This document shows positions 43,599 to 52,062 of a stretch of DNA of 64,000 bases, one piece after another; within the stretch, counting starts at the first letter, position 1, and the number at the start of each line of letters is the position of its first letter. The stretch covers positions 248,001 to 312,000 of the forward strand of contig NZ_JABXWI010000005.1 of NCBI RefSeq assembly GCF_014930365.1, written 5' to 3'. Below the pieces are notes generated by a model. That model saw only the letters and a list, made by a program, of their open reading frames with translations. It had not been told where the DNA came from and did not search any database. The position numbers were made by a program, and so were the translations under genes. The DNA comes from Streptomyces caniscabiei. GTDB taxonomy: Bacteria; Actinomycetota; Actinomycetes; Streptomycetales; Streptomycetaceae.

Positions 43599-45581
43599 TC
43601 ACGCCGTCAGGCCCGGCCTCGGCAGGAGGTCGGCCGTGTCCGGTGGGGCCGGGAGGCTGATGTCGGTGTGCCTGCGGTGGCGGGCGAGTTCGTCCAGGAG
43701 TGCGGTGAGCCGCTCGGTGTGGTGGCGGCCGAGCCGTCCCGTGTCGTCGAGGTGCACGGCGCAGGCGGTGGTGGTGTCGACCAGCCGTTCGAGCAGGGCG
43801 GCGATCTCGTCGGTGCCCTCGGTGTGCCGGGCCAGGGCGGGCAGTTCGGCTCCGGAGAGGGCGATCGCGGCGCGGGCGGCGGCGAGCGAGCGGTAGGCCT
43901 CGCGGCGCAGGGTCCAGCGGGCGGCCCGTTCGTCGGCCTCGCCCGGTACGGCGGCCCCGACGGAGACGGTGACCCCGTAAGGCGTGGACGCGCCGCTCGA
44001 CGGGGGCACTCCGCCCGCTTCCGGGAAGGCGCCCGGTGTGCGCGCCTCGCGCAGGACGTGCGCGAGATAGGCGTGCGCCGCTGTGCCCGCTTCCGTGAGC
44101 CGGGCGCGTACGCCCCCGCCGCGCTGCCCCCTGGGCATCGGCAGGTGACCGACGATCAGGACGATGGCGCAGGCCAGCAGGGTCTCGGCGATACGGCTCC
44201 AGGATGCCTGCGGGTCTCCGCCGACCATGACGAGGGCGAGCACCAGCACGGTGACGACCGCGGTCTGGGCGGCGAAGTGCCGTGTGGCGACGGGGATCAG
44301 CGCCCCGCTGACCGCGACCAGCGCGATCAGCCCCTCCGGCCGGGGCAGCACGGCGGCGAACCCGGCGAAGAGCACGGCGCCCAGCACGGTCCCGGCCGCC
44401 CGGCACAGCACCCGGGACACGAGCGGCCCGAGGTCGGGCTTGACCAGGAAGACGGCGGTGGCGGGCAGCCAGTACCAGTGCTGGTGGTGCAGCGCCTGCG
44501 CCACGGCCGCCGCGGCACCGAAGGACAGGGCGACCCGCAGCCCGTACTCGCGCCCGCCGGAGCCGAGGCCGAGCCGGACGAGCGAGCCGAGGGTACGGCG
44601 GCGGGTGTGCAGGTCGGACGGGTCGCCGCCCCGGTCGAAGGCCTCGGCGGCGCGCAGGAGCGCGTCGTCGAGGGCGCGCAGCGCGGGCGCGGAGCGCGCG
44701 GGCGCGGGCAGCGGGCCGGTGCCGGTGTTGCCGCGTACGGCCGCGGCGAGCCGCCGTAGCCCCTCGGACGCGCGGCCGACGACGGCGTCCCCGGCCCAGG
44801 CCAGCGCGGTCGCCGCCTCGGCGAGTGGGAGCGCGGCGGTGTACTGGGCGTGCAGGCGCCGCTCCGCCGACGAGCTGGCCCAGCGCCGCAGCCGAGGCCC
44901 GGCGAGGGCGTCCTGGGCGTGGTCGAGGGCGGCGGTCAGCGCGGCCCGCCGGGCGATGGCGTCGGGGGTGCCGACGGCGTCCAGCAGCGCCGCGATCGCG
45001 TCGTACACGGCGGCGACGGCGTCCCGTTCGCCGTCGAAGCGGTAGTCGCCGGCGGTGAGGACCGCGGGGGTGGGCAGCGCGAGGCGCAGCGCGAGCAGCC
45101 ATCCGGCGCCGGCGAGGTAGGCGAGCGCCCGCTGCCATCCCGGTTCGGGCAGCGGCATCCCGGCGCCGATGGCGGCGGCGACCAGCAGTTGGGTGCCCGC
45201 TCCGGAGGCCACGGGCCCCACCGCGCTCATCGCGCCGGCGAGCAGTCCGAGCGCGGTGAGCAGCAGGGTGAGGACGACGGCTCCGGCGTACTGTCCGGCG
45301 TACGTCCCCACGAGGAGCCCCACGGCTCCGGCGAGCGCGGGCACGCCGAGGCGCTGCACGGAGACGCGCCGGCTGCCGGGGCGGTCGTTGATTCCGGCGA
45401 GCATGGCGCCGAGTGCGGCGAGGACCCCGACGGAGGGGCGTCCCGACACCACGGCGACCAGCAGCAACGGTCCCCCGGCCAACGCCCCCCGCAGCACCGC
45501 GTTCCAGGGCACCGGCCCCCGCTGCGCACGCAGAGCATGGGCGAGCCAGGGCGGCAGGGCGAGGACGGCGCGGCGGGACAC
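43599..45581 (-). CDS. FUSC-family (aromatic acid exporter-like) membrane protein
   Basis: This 660-residue protein has two sets of hydrophobic helices flanking a cytoplasmic domain. The first six-helix group lies in the first 170 residues (LRGALAGGPLLLVAVVSG, AVVLTLLLTALGLLAGAMSAVG and others). The second lies at about 310-450 (LRVALSFGAAAAVAQALHHQHWYWLPATAVFLVKPDLG, RAAGTVLGAVLFAGFAAVLP, TAVVTVLVLALVMVGG). The WLPATAVFLVKPDLG block with the GTVLGAVL motif is characteristic of the fusaric acid resistance/YccS-like superfamily that exports aromatic acids. GTG 45581 has AGGAG 4 bases upstream and removes a Ser/Arg/Pro-rich stretch that a longer start would add. Substrate unknown. Confidence 0.85.
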   Translation of the reverse strand: MSRRAVLALPPWLAHALRAQRGPVPWNAVLRGALAGGPLLLVAVVSGRPSVGVLAALGAMLAGINDRPGSRRVSVQRLGVPALAGAVGLLVGTYAGQYAGAVVLTLLLTALGLLAGAMSAVGPVASGAGTQLLVAAAIGAGMPLPEPGWQRALAYLAGAGWLLALRLALPTPAVLTAGDYRFDGERDAVAAVYDAIAALLDAVGTPDAIARRAALTAALDHAQDALAGPRLRRWASSSAERRLHAQYTAALPLAEAATALAWAGDAVVGRASEGLRRLAAAVRGNTGTGPLPAPARSAPALRALDDALLRAAEAFDRGGDPSDLHTRRRTLGSLVRLGLGSGGREYGLRVALSFGAAAAVAQALHHQHWYWLPATAVFLVKPDLGPLVSRVLCRAAGTVLGAVLFAGFAAVLPRPEGLIALVAVSGALIPVATRHFAAQTAVVTVLVLALVMVGGDPQASWSRIAETLLACAIVLIVGHLPMPRGQRGGGVRARLTEAGTAAHAYLAHVLREARTPGAFPEAGGVPPSSGASTPYGVTVSVGAAVPGEADERAARWTLRREAYRSLAAARAAIALSGAELPALARHTEGTDEIAALLERLVDTTTACAVHLDDTGRLGRHHTERLTALLDELARHRRHTDISLPAPPDTADLLPRPGLTA

Positions 45582-46158
45582 GGGGCTCCTGTCGTCGGGT
45601 GAGGGCGGGGGTGTGCCTTCGGGCGACGGTGGCCGGGGCGTGGGCGGTGGGCGTGCGCGTGAGCTTGAGCGTCGTGAGTGGGGTGCGTGTGCTGTGCGTT
45701 CCACCGTAGGTCTCGGAACTGGAGAATATGGGACGCTCGTATTACCGCGACGTGACGATCTCTGTAGAGGCCATGTTCTTTATGAACGCAATGGAGGTGG
45801 ACCCGGGGGCGTAGCCGGCCCCCGGGCCCTGGTATGCCGCCTTCTGGCACGCCGTCACGGTTGAGAACTCAGGTCAGTCATCATGTCGCCGCGTCCTGCC
45901 TTTGGACCACCACGCATCGAGCTGCGCGGGCTGGACTTGAACCAGCATTTCGACGTCCGGGGCCCGAGTCCGGTCGTTACGGCGATCGGCGGCGAATACT
46001 GAGTCTGGAGCAATAGTCTGAGATTGATCACGGCCCGTCCCTGAATTCCTTGGCGGGTACGGACCGCTCCGTCACGACAAGCCTCAGCTTCAGCTTGCGC
46101 TCCTCGCGCACCCCGCCCGGCTCACAGGCCGACCGGGGAGTTCATGAGGCTACCCGAA
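45582..46158. other. Long non-coding interval with a hairpin and a tRNA-T-arm-like fragment
   Basis: 577 bases without a convincing gene. The hairpin CCCGGGGGC (45802-45810) / GCCCCCGGG (45818-45826) may be a terminator for an unseen small transcript. On the minus strand the stretch around 45925-45945 reads like a tRNA T-arm (GCTGG-TTCAAGT-CCAGC), but no matching acceptor or anticodon arm is found, so it is at most a remnant. The imperfect palindrome around 45725-45745 (AATATGGGACGCTCGTATT) could belong to the FUSC promoter. Confidence 0.5.
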
Positions 46159-46890
46159 CTATCCGAACAGGTAGCCGAATACAGCGTCACCGACCCGCTG
46201 GTCGACGACCTCCACGCCGTTCGCTTCCTCCCGCGCGAACTTCACGGCCTGCTGAAGCTTCTCGACGCGGCCGAGGATCTCGTTCACACGGCGGGCGGGC
46301 AGGGCTCCGGAGAACTTCACGGTCGTCCAGTAGCCGACCGGAATGTCCTCGTAGTACACCTCCACCTGGGCGGGGTGCTTGTCGGTCGCCTCGGCCTTCA
46401 CATGGTTGCGCGGGACCTTCTTGGTCCGCACCGTCCGCACCGCCTCGGTCTTCCAGGCGTCGGTGGACGGATCCTGCGCCCACGCCTCGGAGGCGTCGAG
46501 CACGGGCAGCTTCCGCACCAGGGCGTTGATCTCGCCGAGCTGCTTCTCCAGGAAGAGCAGATAGGCCACGGGCACATCGGCGACGAGCACCCGGCCCTCG
46601 ACCTTCACATCCGCCCGCGCCGTGCAGTTGGCCCAGTCCTTGGTGGCGGTCACGTCGAACAGTCGCGTGAGAACGCCGGCCGTCTCCCGCAACACGTCCT
46701 CCGCCCGCACCTGCACCCGGGTCGACTCGGGCGGCAACTGCTCGCCCTCCTCGTCCTTCGGCTGATAGGTACGCGCGATTCCGGCCAGCAACGCCGGCTT
46801 CTGCAGCCCGTGATGAGCGGCCGTCAGGTCCTGCTGGGACTTGGCCTTGACGCCCTTCTCCACTGCGATGATCTGATTGAGTTTCGCCAC
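46159..46890 (-). CDS. Conserved actinobacterial protein of unknown function (DUF7873-like)
   Basis: This 243-residue soluble protein begins AKLNQIIAVEKGVKAKSQQDLTAAHHGLQK and contains two Glu/Lys-rich helical segments and a central beta-rich part (DVPVAYLLFLEKQLGEINALVRKLPVLD ... YYEDIPVGYWTTVKFSG). There are no Cys motifs or membrane segments. GTG 46890 was selected because TAACGT lies 7 bases upstream in the leaderless pattern and the N-terminus AKLNQIIAVEKG looks natural; the open frame continues upstream without support. The family is widespread in streptomycetes and some of their phages. I assign no function; the family name is from memory and should be checked. Confidence 0.75.
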   Translation of the reverse strand: MAKLNQIIAVEKGVKAKSQQDLTAAHHGLQKPALLAGIARTYQPKDEEGEQLPPESTRVQVRAEDVLRETAGVLTRLFDVTATKDWANCTARADVKVEGRVLVADVPVAYLLFLEKQLGEINALVRKLPVLDASEAWAQDPSTDAWKTEAVRTVRTKKVPRNHVKAEATDKHPAQVEVYYEDIPVGYWTTVKFSGALPARRVNEILGRVEKLQQAVKFAREEANGVEVVDQRVGDAVFGYLFG

Positions 46891-47132
46891 GCGGATGACG
46901 TTAACAGCGGAACTCCCCTCACTCCGAAGGATTATTTCGAGGGGCTGCTCGGACCGGGATGGGAAATCGGGCGGAATGCCGGCGGGCCCGCCCCTCCGCC
47001 GGCACCCCGCCCCTCCGCCGGCACTCCTCCTCCCTCCCGCAGCCATAAATCGGATGCGGAGGGTAGAGCGGAACGCGGATGATCGACAGGTTGTCCCCCC
47101 TCGTTCTTCCCCGCCCTCCACCGGGAGCAGTG

Positions 47133-47531
47133 ATGATCCGGCGCACCAACGCCCCCAGCCTCTTCTCGCCGCCCGTCTACGCGCACGCGTCCGTCGTCGA
47201 GGCCGGGGCCAGGCTCGCCTTCCTCGCCGGTTCCGTCCCGCTGGATGCCGACGGGAAGCTGGTCGGGGAGGGTGATCCGGTGCGGCAGGCCGAGCAGGTG
47301 CTGGTCAACCTCGGGGAGCAACTGCGGGCGGTGGGCAGCGACTTCGAGCACGTCGCCTACACCGACGTGTATGTCGTGAGCAGCGAGCCGGCCGTCCTCT
47401 CCGCCGTCTGGAACGTCGTCGAGGCGTCCGGCCTGAGCATCGGCCCCCACTCCTCGACCCTCCTCGGCGTGGCCTGCCTCGGCTACACGGGCCAGCTGGT
47501 GGAGATCACGGCGACGGCGGTGGTCCCGTAG
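47133..47531 (+). CDS. RidA/YjgF family protein
   Basis: This 132-residue trimeric RidA-fold protein has an imine/enamine deaminase core: ARLAFLAGSVPLDADGKLVGEGD, QAEQVLVNLGEQLRAVGSDFEHVAYTDVYVV, and the C-terminal LGYTGQLVEITATAVV with the subunit-interface Glu. The typical catalytic Arg of RidA is expected near ACLGYTGQLVEI; at that position of this copy there is no Arg (C-L-G-Y), so it may be a Rid1-7 paralogue without 2-aminoacrylate deaminase activity. ATG 47133 follows GGGAG. It faces the hydantoin racemase gene tail to tail, 129 bases apart. Confidence 0.9.
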   Translation: MIRRTNAPSLFSPPVYAHASVVEAGARLAFLAGSVPLDADGKLVGEGDPVRQAEQVLVNLGEQLRAVGSDFEHVAYTDVYVVSSEPAVLSAVWNVVEASGLSIGPHSSTLLGVACLGYTGQLVEITATAVVP

Positions 47532-47564
47532 CAGCGGAGGTCCGCCAAGAATCGCGAGGGTTCT

Positions 47565-47645
47565 AGGGGCCGCAAGAACCGCAGGGGCCGCAGGGGCCGC
47601 GAGGGCCATGGGAACCGTAGGGGCCGCGAGGGCTGCGGGGGTCGC
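47565..47645. repeat. Degenerate 9-12-bp tandem repeat between ridA-like and racemase genes
   Basis: GGGCCGCAG/GGGCCGCGA-type units occur about eight times in the 129-base interval between convergent genes, with spacer variants CAGG/AAGAACCG. It can form GC-rich secondary structure and may act as a bidirectional terminator. Confidence 0.6.
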
Positions 47646-47660
47646 GGCCCTGCGAGCCCT

Positions 47661-48407
47661 CTACCGCGCCCCGCCCCCGTCCCCGTCCCCGTCCCCGTCC
47701 CCGTTGCCCCAGGTCCTCCTCTTCGGCAGCGGCTTCGCGTAGCTCCCCGCGCGGCTGGTGGTCAGTCCCAGCGTGACCAGCGACTCGGCGAGTTTCACCG
47801 CCGCCCCCACCCCGTCGACGACGGGCACCCCCAGCTTCTCCCCCACGGTCCGCTGCAGCCCGGTCATCCCCGCGCACCCCAGGACCAGTACCTCGGCCCC
47901 GGCGTCGCGGGCGCGCTGCCCGGCCGCGAGGAAGGCCCGGGTGGTGCGGTCGGTGTCGGCGAGGTCGAGGACGCCGAGCCCGGTGCCGACGATCGCGGCG
48001 CAGTTGCGGCCCACACCGGCGGCCTCCAGGCTGTCCTCGATCTGCCCGCAGGTGCGGTCCAGCGTGGTCACCACCCCGTAGCGCCGTCCGAGCAGGCAGG
48101 CGAGGTGGGCGGCGGCCTCGGTGATGTCGACGGCGGGGACGTCCAGCAGTTCCCGGGCCCCCTCGCGCCCGTGCTCCCCGAAGCCGGCCATGACGACGGC
48201 GTCGTACGGCTCCTCGTAGGTCCGCAGGGTGTCGAGGACGGCGGCGGCGGAGAGGTAGCTGTCGAGCCAGCCCTCCGCGGACTCGGGGCCCCAGGCGGGG
48301 GTCAGTCCGGTCACGGTGGTGCCCGGGCCTGCGGCGGCCCGGGCACCTCGCACGATCTCCTCGGTCATTCCCTGCGTCGTGTTGCAGTTCGTGACGACGA
48401 TGCGCAC
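47661..48407 (-). CDS. Hydantoin racemase / Asp-Glu racemase superfamily protein
   Basis: This 248-residue cofactor-independent racemase has the two catalytic Cys positions of the family: VVTNCNTTQGMTEEI near the N-terminus for substrate binding and VLVLGCAGMTGLQRTV (about 178) for the second active Cys, with AVVMAGFGEHG near the first. Hydantoin racemase (HyuE) interconverts D- and L-5-substituted hydantoins. GTG 48407 begins 2 bases after the NCS1 permease stop, with GGAGG inside the permease end, so the genes are translationally coupled. No hydantoinase gene is adjacent. The tail encodes a (Gly-Asp) repeat caused by GTCCCC DNA repeats (about 47680-47705). Confidence 0.88.
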   Translation of the reverse strand: MRIVVTNCNTTQGMTEEIVRGARAAAGPGTTVTGLTPAWGPESAEGWLDSYLSAAAVLDTLRTYEEPYDAVVMAGFGEHGREGARELLDVPAVDITEAAAHLACLLGRRYGVVTTLDRTCGQIEDSLEAAGVGRNCAAIVGTGLGVLDLADTDRTTRAFLAAGQRARDAGAEVLVLGCAGMTGLQRTVGEKLGVPVVDGVGAAVKLAESLVTLGLTTSRAGSYAKPLPKRRTWGNGDGDGDGDGGGAR

Positions 48408-48409
48408 GC

Positions 48410-49921
48410 TCAGCCCTCCACGGCGGGGCTCGACGCGGACGAGGAGGTCTCGGGCGAAGCCGTCGCGGAGGGGGCCGACGCCGCGGCCCGCTCGTCCCGG
48501 CACAGCACCGCGTACAGTGCGGCGGCCAGCGCCGTACCGATGAACCAGGAGTACGGGGCGACCGCGCTGAAGGTGGTCACGAGGGCGAGCACCGCCGAGA
48601 CCGCGGCGGCGGGCAGGAACGCCCACAGCGCCTTGGGGTTGACGCCCTTGCGGTAGTAGTAGCGGGAGCCGGGCTCGGCGTTGAAGAGTTCGTCGACGTC
48701 GATGCGGCCGCGCTTGACCCAGAAGTAGTCGAGCATGATCACACCGAACAGCGGGCCGAGGAAGGCGCCCAGGCCGCCGAGGAAGTACTGGACGACGGTG
48801 GGGTTGGAGAACAGGTTCCACGGGGTCACGACCAGCGCCGCGACCGTGCTGATCATGCCGCCGACCTTGAAGGTGATCTTCTGCGGCCAGACGTTGGCGA
48901 GGTCGTACGCCGGTGAGACGAAGTTGGCGACGATGTTGACGCCCATGGTGGCGATGGCGAAGGTCAGGGCGCCCAGGACGAGCACCCAGGTGTTGCCGAC
49001 CTTGGCGACGAGTTCGGCCGGGTCGGTGATGGCCTCGCCGAACACCTCCAGCGAGCCGGCCGTGACGATCACCGACACGACCACGAAGGCGGTCGAGTTG
49101 ATCGGCAGGCCCCAGAAGTTCCCGCGCTTGACCGTCCGGTAGTCGGGGGCGAAGCGGGAGAAGTCGCAGAAGTTGAGCATCAGCGTGCCGTAGGTGGCGA
49201 GGACCAGCCCGATCGCGCCGAACCACTGCCGCCACTGCTCGCCGACGGAGACCGGGTTCGGGGTGGAGGTGAGGGAGATGGTCCAGCCGGCCTTGGCGAG
49301 GACCCAGACGGCCAGCGCGATCATGACGATCCAGATCGCCGGGCCGCAGAAGTCCTGGAACTTGCGGACCGACTCCATGCCCTGGCTGATGATCAGCGCC
49401 TGGATGAGCCAGAGGGCGACGAAGGTGCACCAGCCGAGCTGGTGCAGGCCGAGGAAGGAGTTGTGCGTCCAGGACTCCAGGCCCGGCCAGGCGGCCAGCA
49501 GCATGACGTTGACCGCGACGGACGCGAGGTAGGTCTGGATTCCGTACCACATGATGGCGATCACGGCCCGGATGAGGGCCGGGATGTTGGCGCCCCAGAC
49601 GCCGAAGCTGATGCGGCTGACCACGGGGAAGGGCACACCGTGGCGCTGCCCGATCCTCCCCATCCAGTTCATCCCGATGTAGATGATCACGAAGCCGACG
49701 AGCAGCGAGGTGAACACCTGCCAGACGTTCATGCCGAGGACGAGCAGGCCCGCGGCGAACGTGTAGTTGCCGAGGTTGTGGACGTCGGACATCCACAGGG
49801 CGAAGAGGTCGAAGACCTTCCAGTTCCGCTTCTCGGCGGGGGCGAGGTCTTCGTTGGTGAGGCGGGGGTCGGGGACGAACGCTGTGGTGCCGGTGGCTTC
49901 GACACTGTCGGCGAGGGACAC
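48410..49921 (-). CDS. NCS1-family nucleobase/hydantoin/allantoin:cation symporter
   Basis: This 503-residue, 12-span transporter has NCS1 hallmarks: EKRNWKVFDLFALWMSDVHNLGNYTFAAGLL (about 30-62), PFPVVSRISFGVWGANIPALIRAVIAIMWYGIQTYL (about 97-133), NFCDFSRFAPDYRTVKRGNFWGLPIN and a DYFWVKRGRIDVDELFN-type C-terminal motif. The family imports hydantoins, allantoin, cytosine, uracil or thiamine precursors with Na+ or H+. GTG 49921 follows GGAGG at 4 bases. The coupled hydantoin racemase gene and the divergent GntR gene support hydantoin- or allantoin-type ligands. The start is 87 bases from a perfect operator palindrome. Confidence 0.94.
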   Translation of the reverse strand: MSLADSVEATGTTAFVPDPRLTNEDLAPAEKRNWKVFDLFALWMSDVHNLGNYTFAAGLLVLGMNVWQVFTSLLVGFVIIYIGMNWMGRIGQRHGVPFPVVSRISFGVWGANIPALIRAVIAIMWYGIQTYLASVAVNVMLLAAWPGLESWTHNSFLGLHQLGWCTFVALWLIQALIISQGMESVRKFQDFCGPAIWIVMIALAVWVLAKAGWTISLTSTPNPVSVGEQWRQWFGAIGLVLATYGTLMLNFCDFSRFAPDYRTVKRGNFWGLPINSTAFVVVSVIVTAGSLEVFGEAITDPAELVAKVGNTWVLVLGALTFAIATMGVNIVANFVSPAYDLANVWPQKITFKVGGMISTVAALVVTPWNLFSNPTVVQYFLGGLGAFLGPLFGVIMLDYFWVKRGRIDVDELFNAEPGSRYYYRKGVNPKALWAFLPAAAVSAVLALVTTFSAVAPYSWFIGTALAAALYAVLCRDERAAASAPSATASPETSSSASSPAVEG

Positions 49922-50009
49922 GGGGCCTCCAGGAGCGAGAGGAGACGAGCGTAGGTGGCGGGGACGGGTGCGGCACCGGCGTGGGGGAACGGGGGAGCAC
50001 CACGGATTG

Positions 50010-50023
50010 TTTGGTATACCAAA
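50010..50023. promoter_or_regulatory. Perfect 14-bp palindromic operator TTTGGTATACCAAA
   Basis: It lies in the 194-base divergent region between the permease (start 49921) and the GntR regulator (start 50116). The core TGGTATACCA is the kind of site bound by FadR/FCD-type GntR proteins, so it is the probable target of the adjacent regulator, controlling both directions. Confidence 0.8.
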
Positions 50024-50115
50024 CTGCGCTCATAGTGCTCCCGTCAACCGTTCTGACCGATGTCGCTGTTGTTAACGCCAGGTAAAACACCGCACGCGTC
50101 GGCGAAGATTGGTCC

Positions 50116-50865
50116 ATGAGCTCCCTGGCTCCGGAAGGAGCGAAGATCGAACCCCTGGGTGCGGTGCGCGAGCGCGTCCTCGGCACCCTGCGGCAGGACA
50201 TCATCGCGGGACGTCTGCGCCCGGGCGACCGGCTCGTCGAGCGCGAGCTGGCCGACCGCTTCGGGGTCTCCCGGGTCCCGGTCCGCGAGGCGATCCGCGC
50301 GCTGGTCGCCGAGGGCTTCGTCCACTTCGAGACCCCGCGCCGTACGGTCGTGCGCCGGCTCACCCCGGCGGACGTGGCGGAGCTCTTCGAACTGCGCGAG
50401 GCGCTGGAGGTGTACGCGGCCGGGCTCGCCGCCTCCCGCGCCACCCCGGAGTCCCTCGCCGAGCTGTCGGCCCTGCTCGACCGGGCGGCGGAGGCGACCC
50501 GCGCCGGGGACGCCGAGACGATCACCGACATCAACACACGCTTCCACGACCGTGTCCTCGCCATGGCCGGCAACAGCCTGCTCGCCTCCGTCATGGAACC
50601 GGTCGACGGCCGACTGCGCTGGCTGACCCGCCAGAACACCGAGTGGCCTCAACTCCTCACCGAACACCGGGAGTTGTACGAGGCCATCGCCTCCGGCGAC
50701 CCCGACCGCGCCCGCGCGCACGCCCTCACCCACGTCCGGACCAACTACCGGTCGACCGTGCGGCACCTGTTCGGCGAGAACGGGGAGGACAGTGGACCGG
50801 GGGACGGTCGCGGGACCGGGGACGGCGGCGGGACCGTGGAGGACGGCCGAACCGGCGGGGCGTGA
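50116..50865 (+). CDS. GntR/FadR-type transcriptional regulator (FCD domain)
   Basis: This 249-residue regulator has a winged helix at about 15-80 (VRERVLGTLRQDIIAGRLRPGDRLVERELADRFGVSRVPVREAIRALVAEGFV). An all-helical FCD effector domain (about 90-225) follows, with the metal-ligand Asp/His pattern ELFELREALEVYAAGLAA, DINTRFHDRVLAMAGN, and ALTHVRTNYRS. The tail from about 228 is Gly/Asp/Glu-rich. It is divergent from the NCS1 permease, with a perfect palindrome between them. The effector is probably a nucleobase-degradation intermediate. ATG 50116 has no strong Shine-Dalgarno and no clear leaderless box. Confidence 0.93.
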   Translation: MSSLAPEGAKIEPLGAVRERVLGTLRQDIIAGRLRPGDRLVERELADRFGVSRVPVREAIRALVAEGFVHFETPRRTVVRRLTPADVAELFELREALEVYAAGLAASRATPESLAELSALLDRAAEATRAGDAETITDINTRFHDRVLAMAGNSLLASVMEPVDGRLRWLTRQNTEWPQLLTEHRELYEAIASGDPDRARAHALTHVRTNYRSTVRHLFGENGEDSGPGDGRGTGDGGGTVEDGRTGGA

Positions 50866-50976
50866 ACCCCGGTGAACCCTGAACACCGCTGCGGCACATC
50901 AGCGGCCGTGACGCCACGTGGACAACCGTCGGGACAACCGGCGGCCCGCGCCCGCGTCGTCCGGCGCCCGGTCCGC

Positions 50977-51945
50977 TCAGCCGTTGACGGCGTAGCGGTC
51001 CGTCGCCGCCACCAGTGCCTCCGTCATGTCCGGCGCGCCCGCGTCGTGGCCCACGTCGTCGACGAGGACCAGCTCGCTGCCGGGCCAGGCGTGGCGGAGG
51101 CGCCAGACGATGCCGAGGAGGTTGCCGGGGTCGAGGCTGCCCTGGACGAGGGTGCCCGGGATGCCCTTGAGCAGCGGCGCGTCGCGCAGGACCACACCGT
51201 CACCGTCGCCGTCGCCGCCGAGGAAGTGGCCGTTGCCCCAGTAGTGGGTGACGGTACGGGCGAAGCCGTAGCGGAAGACCGGGTCCTCGTAGCGCGGCAC
51301 CGAGCGGGGCGGCTGCGCCGCGATGGCCGTCTCCCAGTCCGTCCAGGCCCGCGCGGCCCGCGCCCGCACGGTTTCGTCGGGCGACTCGAGCAACCGGTTG
51401 TAGGCGGCCGGCAGGTTCCCGTCCCGCTCGTCCTCGGGCAGTTCGGCCAGGAACCGTTCGAACGCGTCCGGGAAGAACTGTCCGAGTCCCCTGGTCAGCA
51501 GGGCGACTTCGGCGTCGGACCCGGTGGCGACCCCGGTGAGGACCAGCTCTGTCACGGCCTCCGGATGCGTCTGGGCGTACCGCAGGCCGAGCGCGGACCC
51601 CCACGACACGCCCCACACCAGCCACCGCCCGATCCCGAGGTGCCGCCGCAGCAGCTCCAGATCGGCGATCAGACGATCCGTCGTGTTGACGCTCATGTCG
51701 GTCCCGTACGCGCTCGCCGGCGGCGTCGAACGCCCGCAGCCCCGCTGGTCGAGCAGCACGATCCGGTAGGCCGCGGGGTCGAAGAGCCTGGGGAACCAGG
51801 CGTTGGCCCGGGAGCCCGGTCCGCCGTGCAGCACGACCGCCGGTCTGCCCCGCGGATTCCCGCAGACCTCCCAGTACACGCGGTTGCCGTCCCCGACGTC
51901 GAGCATGCCGTGGTCGTACGGTTCGATCTCCGGGTAGAGGGGCAT
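50977..51945 (-). CDS. pip: Proline iminopeptidase (alpha/beta hydrolase, S33)
   Basis: This 322-residue cytosolic peptidase removes N-terminal proline. The catalytic triad is visible: nucleophile Ser in GVSWGSALGLRYAQTHP (about 111), Asp in LVQGSLDPGNLLG (about 268) and His in VDDVGHDAG (about 299). The oxyanion motif LHGGPGSRANAW and LLDQRGCGRST (about 64) are the family signature. Length matches the roughly 310-330 norm. ATG 51945 has TAGGGT 6 bases upstream, giving a leaderless mRNA. An acidic Gly/Asp repeat GGDGDGDG inserted near 240 is unusual but in a cap-domain loop. Confidence 0.94.
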   Translation of the reverse strand: MPLYPEIEPYDHGMLDVGDGNRVYWEVCGNPRGRPAVVLHGGPGSRANAWFPRLFDPAAYRIVLLDQRGCGRSTPPASAYGTDMSVNTTDRLIADLELLRRHLGIGRWLVWGVSWGSALGLRYAQTHPEAVTELVLTGVATGSDAEVALLTRGLGQFFPDAFERFLAELPEDERDGNLPAAYNRLLESPDETVRARAARAWTDWETAIAAQPPRSVPRYEDPVFRYGFARTVTHYWGNGHFLGGDGDGDGVVLRDAPLLKGIPGTLVQGSLDPGNLLGIVWRLRHAWPGSELVLVDDVGHDAGAPDMTEALVAATDRYAVNG

Positions 51946-51964
51946 TGCGCGACCCTAACCGCCG

Positions 51965-52062
51965 TACGACAGGGCCTGCAGCCGGTTTTCCGCCCGGCCG
52001 GTACGCCGCTGCCCGCCCGACCGGTACACCGCCGCCCGGCCGCTACACCGCCGCCCGGCCGG
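51965..52062. repeat. Tandem repeat between pip and the uracil-DNA glycosylase gene
   Basis: A unit of about 20 bases resembling GCCCGGCCGGTACACCGCC is present four to five times, the last copies differing by CCGCTACACCGCCGCCCGGCC. It ends just before the UDG stop codon. No coding potential of its own. Confidence 0.65.

Noticed and set aside
45925..45945. T-arm-like GCTGG-TTCAAGT-CCAGC on the minus strand as a tRNA gene
   Set aside because: The 5' acceptor complement is missing upstream and the putative anticodon region does not fold; kept only as a remnant in the features.
45834..46016. A 60-codon ORF (GLEPAFRRPGP...)
   Set aside because: No Shine-Dalgarno and composition typical of chance frames over structural DNA.
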